Assembly (NCBI GenBank): GCA_016872725.1
Contig: VGZC01000001.1
Location: 124,001 to 188,000 of the forward strand
DNA from: Planctomycetota bacterium
GTDB lineage: Bacteria > Planctomycetota > Planctomycetia > Pirellulales > Pirellulaceae
Length of the DNA stretch: 64,000 nt
Direction: 5' to 3'
This document shows positions 62,313-64,000 of this stretch, in pieces. Under the pieces are notes generated by a model. It was not told the DNA's origin, made no database searches, and saw only the letters and a program-made list of their open reading frames with translations. A program made the translations under genes and the position numbers. Position 1 is the first letter of the stretch; each line of letters opens with the position of its first letter.

Positions 62313-63134
62313 CTAGAAGGGCTCTTCAAGAAACGCGCGGATCGCCCCGTTGACGGCGTCGGGCGCTTCGAGGGGCGCCATATGTCCCGCGTCGGCGATT
62401 TCCGTGAATCGCGCGCGGGGCATCGCGCCGGCCATCGCGCGCATCTCGGCGACCGGGGTCAGGATGTCGTGCCGGCCGCATACGACGAGCGTGGGCACGT
62501 CGATTCGCACAAGGCGGTCCTGGTACGACGCGCGGGCGGCCATCCCGCGGAGCGCGGCGGCGGCCGTTTCGCGCGGAGTGGCCGACATGACCGAACGCGT
62601 CGCGCCGACGATCGGCGGACCCTCCTCCATCGTCCGCGGCGCGAATAGCCGAGCCAACCATCCGTCCACGAACGGCTCGACCCCGTCCCGCTCGACGGCA
62701 TCCGCCGTCCGCAACCGGATCGCGGCCGCGTCCGGGGAATCCGATGCGGCGCGCGTGTCGCACAATACGAGCCGGGCGAGCCGGTCCGCGTGCCGTTTCC
62801 AAAACTCGAACGCCACGTAGCCGCCCATCGAGAGCCCGACGAGCGCGATCGGTCGGGTGATGCGGAGCGCGTCGAGCCGGTCGGCCAGATCGTCGGCAAG
62901 CCGCTCCATCGCCAGGCCGCGCGGGTCGTTCCGCGACCGTTCATCCAACGCGGGACCGTTCCCGAATCCGCGCTGATCGGGCGCGAGCACGGGTCCGACC
63001 CGCGCGAACGCGTCGACCTGATGACTCCACATCGAATGGTCGAGCGGGAATCCGTGGACGAACACGAGCGGTCCGTCGAATGGCCCTTCAAGAAGTTCCG
63101 GCGCGTCCGACGCGCGTTGTCCGTCCCCCGCCAT
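62313..63134 (-). CDS. Alpha/beta hydrolase
   Basis: A 273-residue protein with the full triad: Ser102 in GLSMGG, Asp223 in 'CGRHDILTP' and His251 in 'DAGHMAPLE'. The oxyanion region is 'VHGFPLDHSMW'. It resembles 3-oxoadipate enol-lactonase-like hydrolases; the substrate is uncertain. No signal peptide. GAGGAAA lies about 4 bases before ATG 63134. The last 47 codons are repeated at 61298-61438. The gene therefore appears complete although a fragment of its own 3' end lies about 1 kb away. Confidence 0.88.
   Translation of the reverse strand: MAGDGQRASDAPELLEGPFDGPLVFVHGFPLDHSMWSHQVDAFARVGPVLAPDQRGFGNGPALDERSRNDPRGLAMERLADDLADRLDALRITRPIALVGLSMGGYVAFEFWKRHADRLARLVLCDTRAASDSPDAAAIRLRTADAVERDGVEPFVDGWLARLFAPRTMEEGPPIVGATRSVMSATPRETAAAALRGMAARASYQDRLVRIDVPTLVVCGRHDILTPVAEMRAMAGAMPRARFTEIADAGHMAPLEAPDAVNGAIRAFLEEPF
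62316..62456. repeat. 141-bp direct repeat, copy B (inside the hydrolase gene)
   Basis: Identical to 61298-61438 at all 141 positions by inspection, 1018 bp apart, same orientation. It starts directly after the hydrolase stop codon (CTA at 62313-62315 on the plus strand) and covers the gene's last 47 sense codons. With copy A it brackets the toxin-antitoxin module. Confidence 0.93.
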
Positions 63135-63235
63135 TCCGATTTCCTCTCCCCTGGTCGCTTTGCCTCAAGTCGGTTCCGCCGCGTTCGGCCCCTCGCGTTC
63201 GGCCCCTCGCGTCGGGTGCTTCGCGACGGTTGCCG

Positions 63236-64000
63236 TTAGGGAGCCGCTTTGCCGCGCGATTCGGCGAGCGCCTTCTCGAACCGTTCGAGTTGCCTTCGCA
63301 TCTGGCCGGCGTGGGGATCGAGGCGAACGGCGCGGGTCTGGTATTTCACCGCGTTCTCGTAGTCCCCTTTCGCGTAATAGCAACAGCCAAGCGTGTCCAG
63401 ATATCCGGCCGTATCGGGGAGGTATTCGAGGGAGAGTTGGCTGCAGCGGACCGCTTCATCGAAATCGCCCTCGGTATTCGCGATGAGCCACGCGAGTTGG
63501 TTGTTGAATCGGGCGATCCAGGAACGCAGCGTGTCTTCGAGCGCGGGCTCGGTGTTCTGCTGGAGCCGATCGGCCAGCGCGCGGATCTGCTCGCGGTAGA
63601 ATCCGGCCGTATCATCGAGGCATCGCCTCGTTTGCGCGCGCCATTTCTCGTCGGTGTCGGGAAACGCGTGCATCGCGATGATCAGGTCGATCTCGCGGGG
63701 GTACGCTTCGATGCCCTTGAGCAAGTGCTCTTTCTGCTTGGCGCGGTCGGTCTCCGCGAACTGCTCGGACCGGAAGAAGTGTAGACGGGCCACGACCTCG
63801 CCCGGCTCGGTCCTCAGGTTCTTGACGCGGTTCAGGTAGTCGGCGTTGGTCGACATCGTGTCGACCACGACCTGGAGCGTATCGGCCGCGTCGCCGTTCC
63901 GAAGCAAGTCGTGCCGCATTTCGGCGAGCAGGAAACGGGCGCGGAGGTTGGGCGAGGTTCCTTCCCCGGCGCGCTCGATGACGGTCTTCCATTCCCGTTC
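63236..64000 (-). CDS. TPR-repeat protein, 3' part
   Basis: The frame is open to the window edge, so the start is outside; about 254 residues are visible, ending at TAG near 63236. Helical repeats, with two clear TPRs near the end: 'NQLAWLIANTEGDFDEAVRCSQLSLEYLP' and 'LGCCYYAKGDYENAVKYQTRAVRLDPH'. TPRs bind other proteins. The N-terminal partner domain, which could be a kinase or another enzyme, is not visible. Confidence 0.85.
   Translation of the reverse strand, partial: EREWKTVIERAGEGTSPNLRARFLLAEMRHDLLRNGDAADTLQVVVDTMSTNADYLNRVKNLRTEPGEVVARLHFFRSEQFAETDRAKQKEHLLKGIEAYPREIDLIIAMHAFPDTDEKWRAQTRRCLDDTAGFYREQIRALADRLQQNTEPALEDTLRSWIARFNNQLAWLIANTEGDFDEAVRCSQLSLEYLPDTAGYLDTLGCCYYAKGDYENAVKYQTRAVRLDPHAGQMRRQLERFEKALAESRGKAAP

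Noticed and set aside
1-64000. tRNA and rRNA genes
   Set aside because: No cloverleaf or conserved rRNA segment was recognised on either strand, although a tRNA search tool was not run.

Overview
The window looks like a piece of a planctomycete chromosome (Planctomycetota; order not resolvable by eye). The GC-rich sequence carries several signatures typical of that phylum: ECF sigma factors paired with membrane-anchored Ser/Thr kinases, a kinase fused to a sulfatase-modifying (FGE-like) domain, an S1 sulfatase, a PA14/multi-heme cytochrome c/beta-propeller giant, a PEP-CTERM protein, a secreted protein with the planctomycetal N-terminal LExRxxLS-type motif, and a MoxR/DUF58/BatA/VWA/DUF4159 operon. 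No rRNA, tRNA, CRISPR array or transposase was seen. Gene density is high, genes lie on both strands, and the only convincing rho-independent terminator is at 47511-47546.

Layout. 1-5.4 kb: 3' end of a Gfo/Idh/MocA oxidoreductase, then a 1473-residue exported protein with five CxxCH sites. 5.4-14.0 kb: two ECF sigma factor/kinase pairs (one per strand) around a PEP-CTERM protein and a small exported protein. 14.2-16.8 kb: a two-gene ABC exporter with a probable leaderless promoter, then a rhodanese-DUF2892 gene behind a promoter containing a perfect 16-bp palindrome. 17-35.8 kb: a run of exported proteins (GH123-like protein, secretin-N-domain-like protein, transglutaminase-like protein, pentapeptide-repeat protein, sulfatase, beta-propeller/Gfo-Idh-like fusion, six-hairpin glycosidase-like protein, and a fusion of an S9B peptidase with a zinc metallopeptidase) plus a cytosolic NAD(P)-binding protein. 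Three tandem 41-bp hairpin units lie at 21065-21184. 36-46.9 kb: an LRR-like protein and the MoxR-to-DUF4159 operon on the minus strand, with two ATGA stop/start overlaps.

47-53.7 kb: a tiny secreted Q/P/A-rich protein with its terminator, a GP42-type transglutaminase with an 8x STPPA tail, and a minus-strand operon (quinone oxidoreductase-like, double DUF3467, and one 1049-residue protein fusing the three AmmeMemoRadiSam components). 53.9-59.5 kb: kinase-FGE fusion, Cys-rich secreted protein, and a glgA-galT pair. 59.8-64 kb: CPBP protease, DUF2617 protein, and a toxin-antitoxin module (AF2212-like antitoxin and PIN toxin). The module is flanked by a perfect 141-bp direct repeat of the 3' end of an alpha/beta hydrolase gene. 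A TPR protein runs off the right edge.

The most unusual signals are the repeat-flanked toxin-antitoxin cassette, the three-in-one AmmeMemoRadiSam protein, the peptidase-peptidase fusion, the palindromic promoter and the 41-bp hairpin repeats. Several long open frames antisense to these genes were judged to be GC-rich shadows. All functions are inferred from motifs read by eye; no database search was run.
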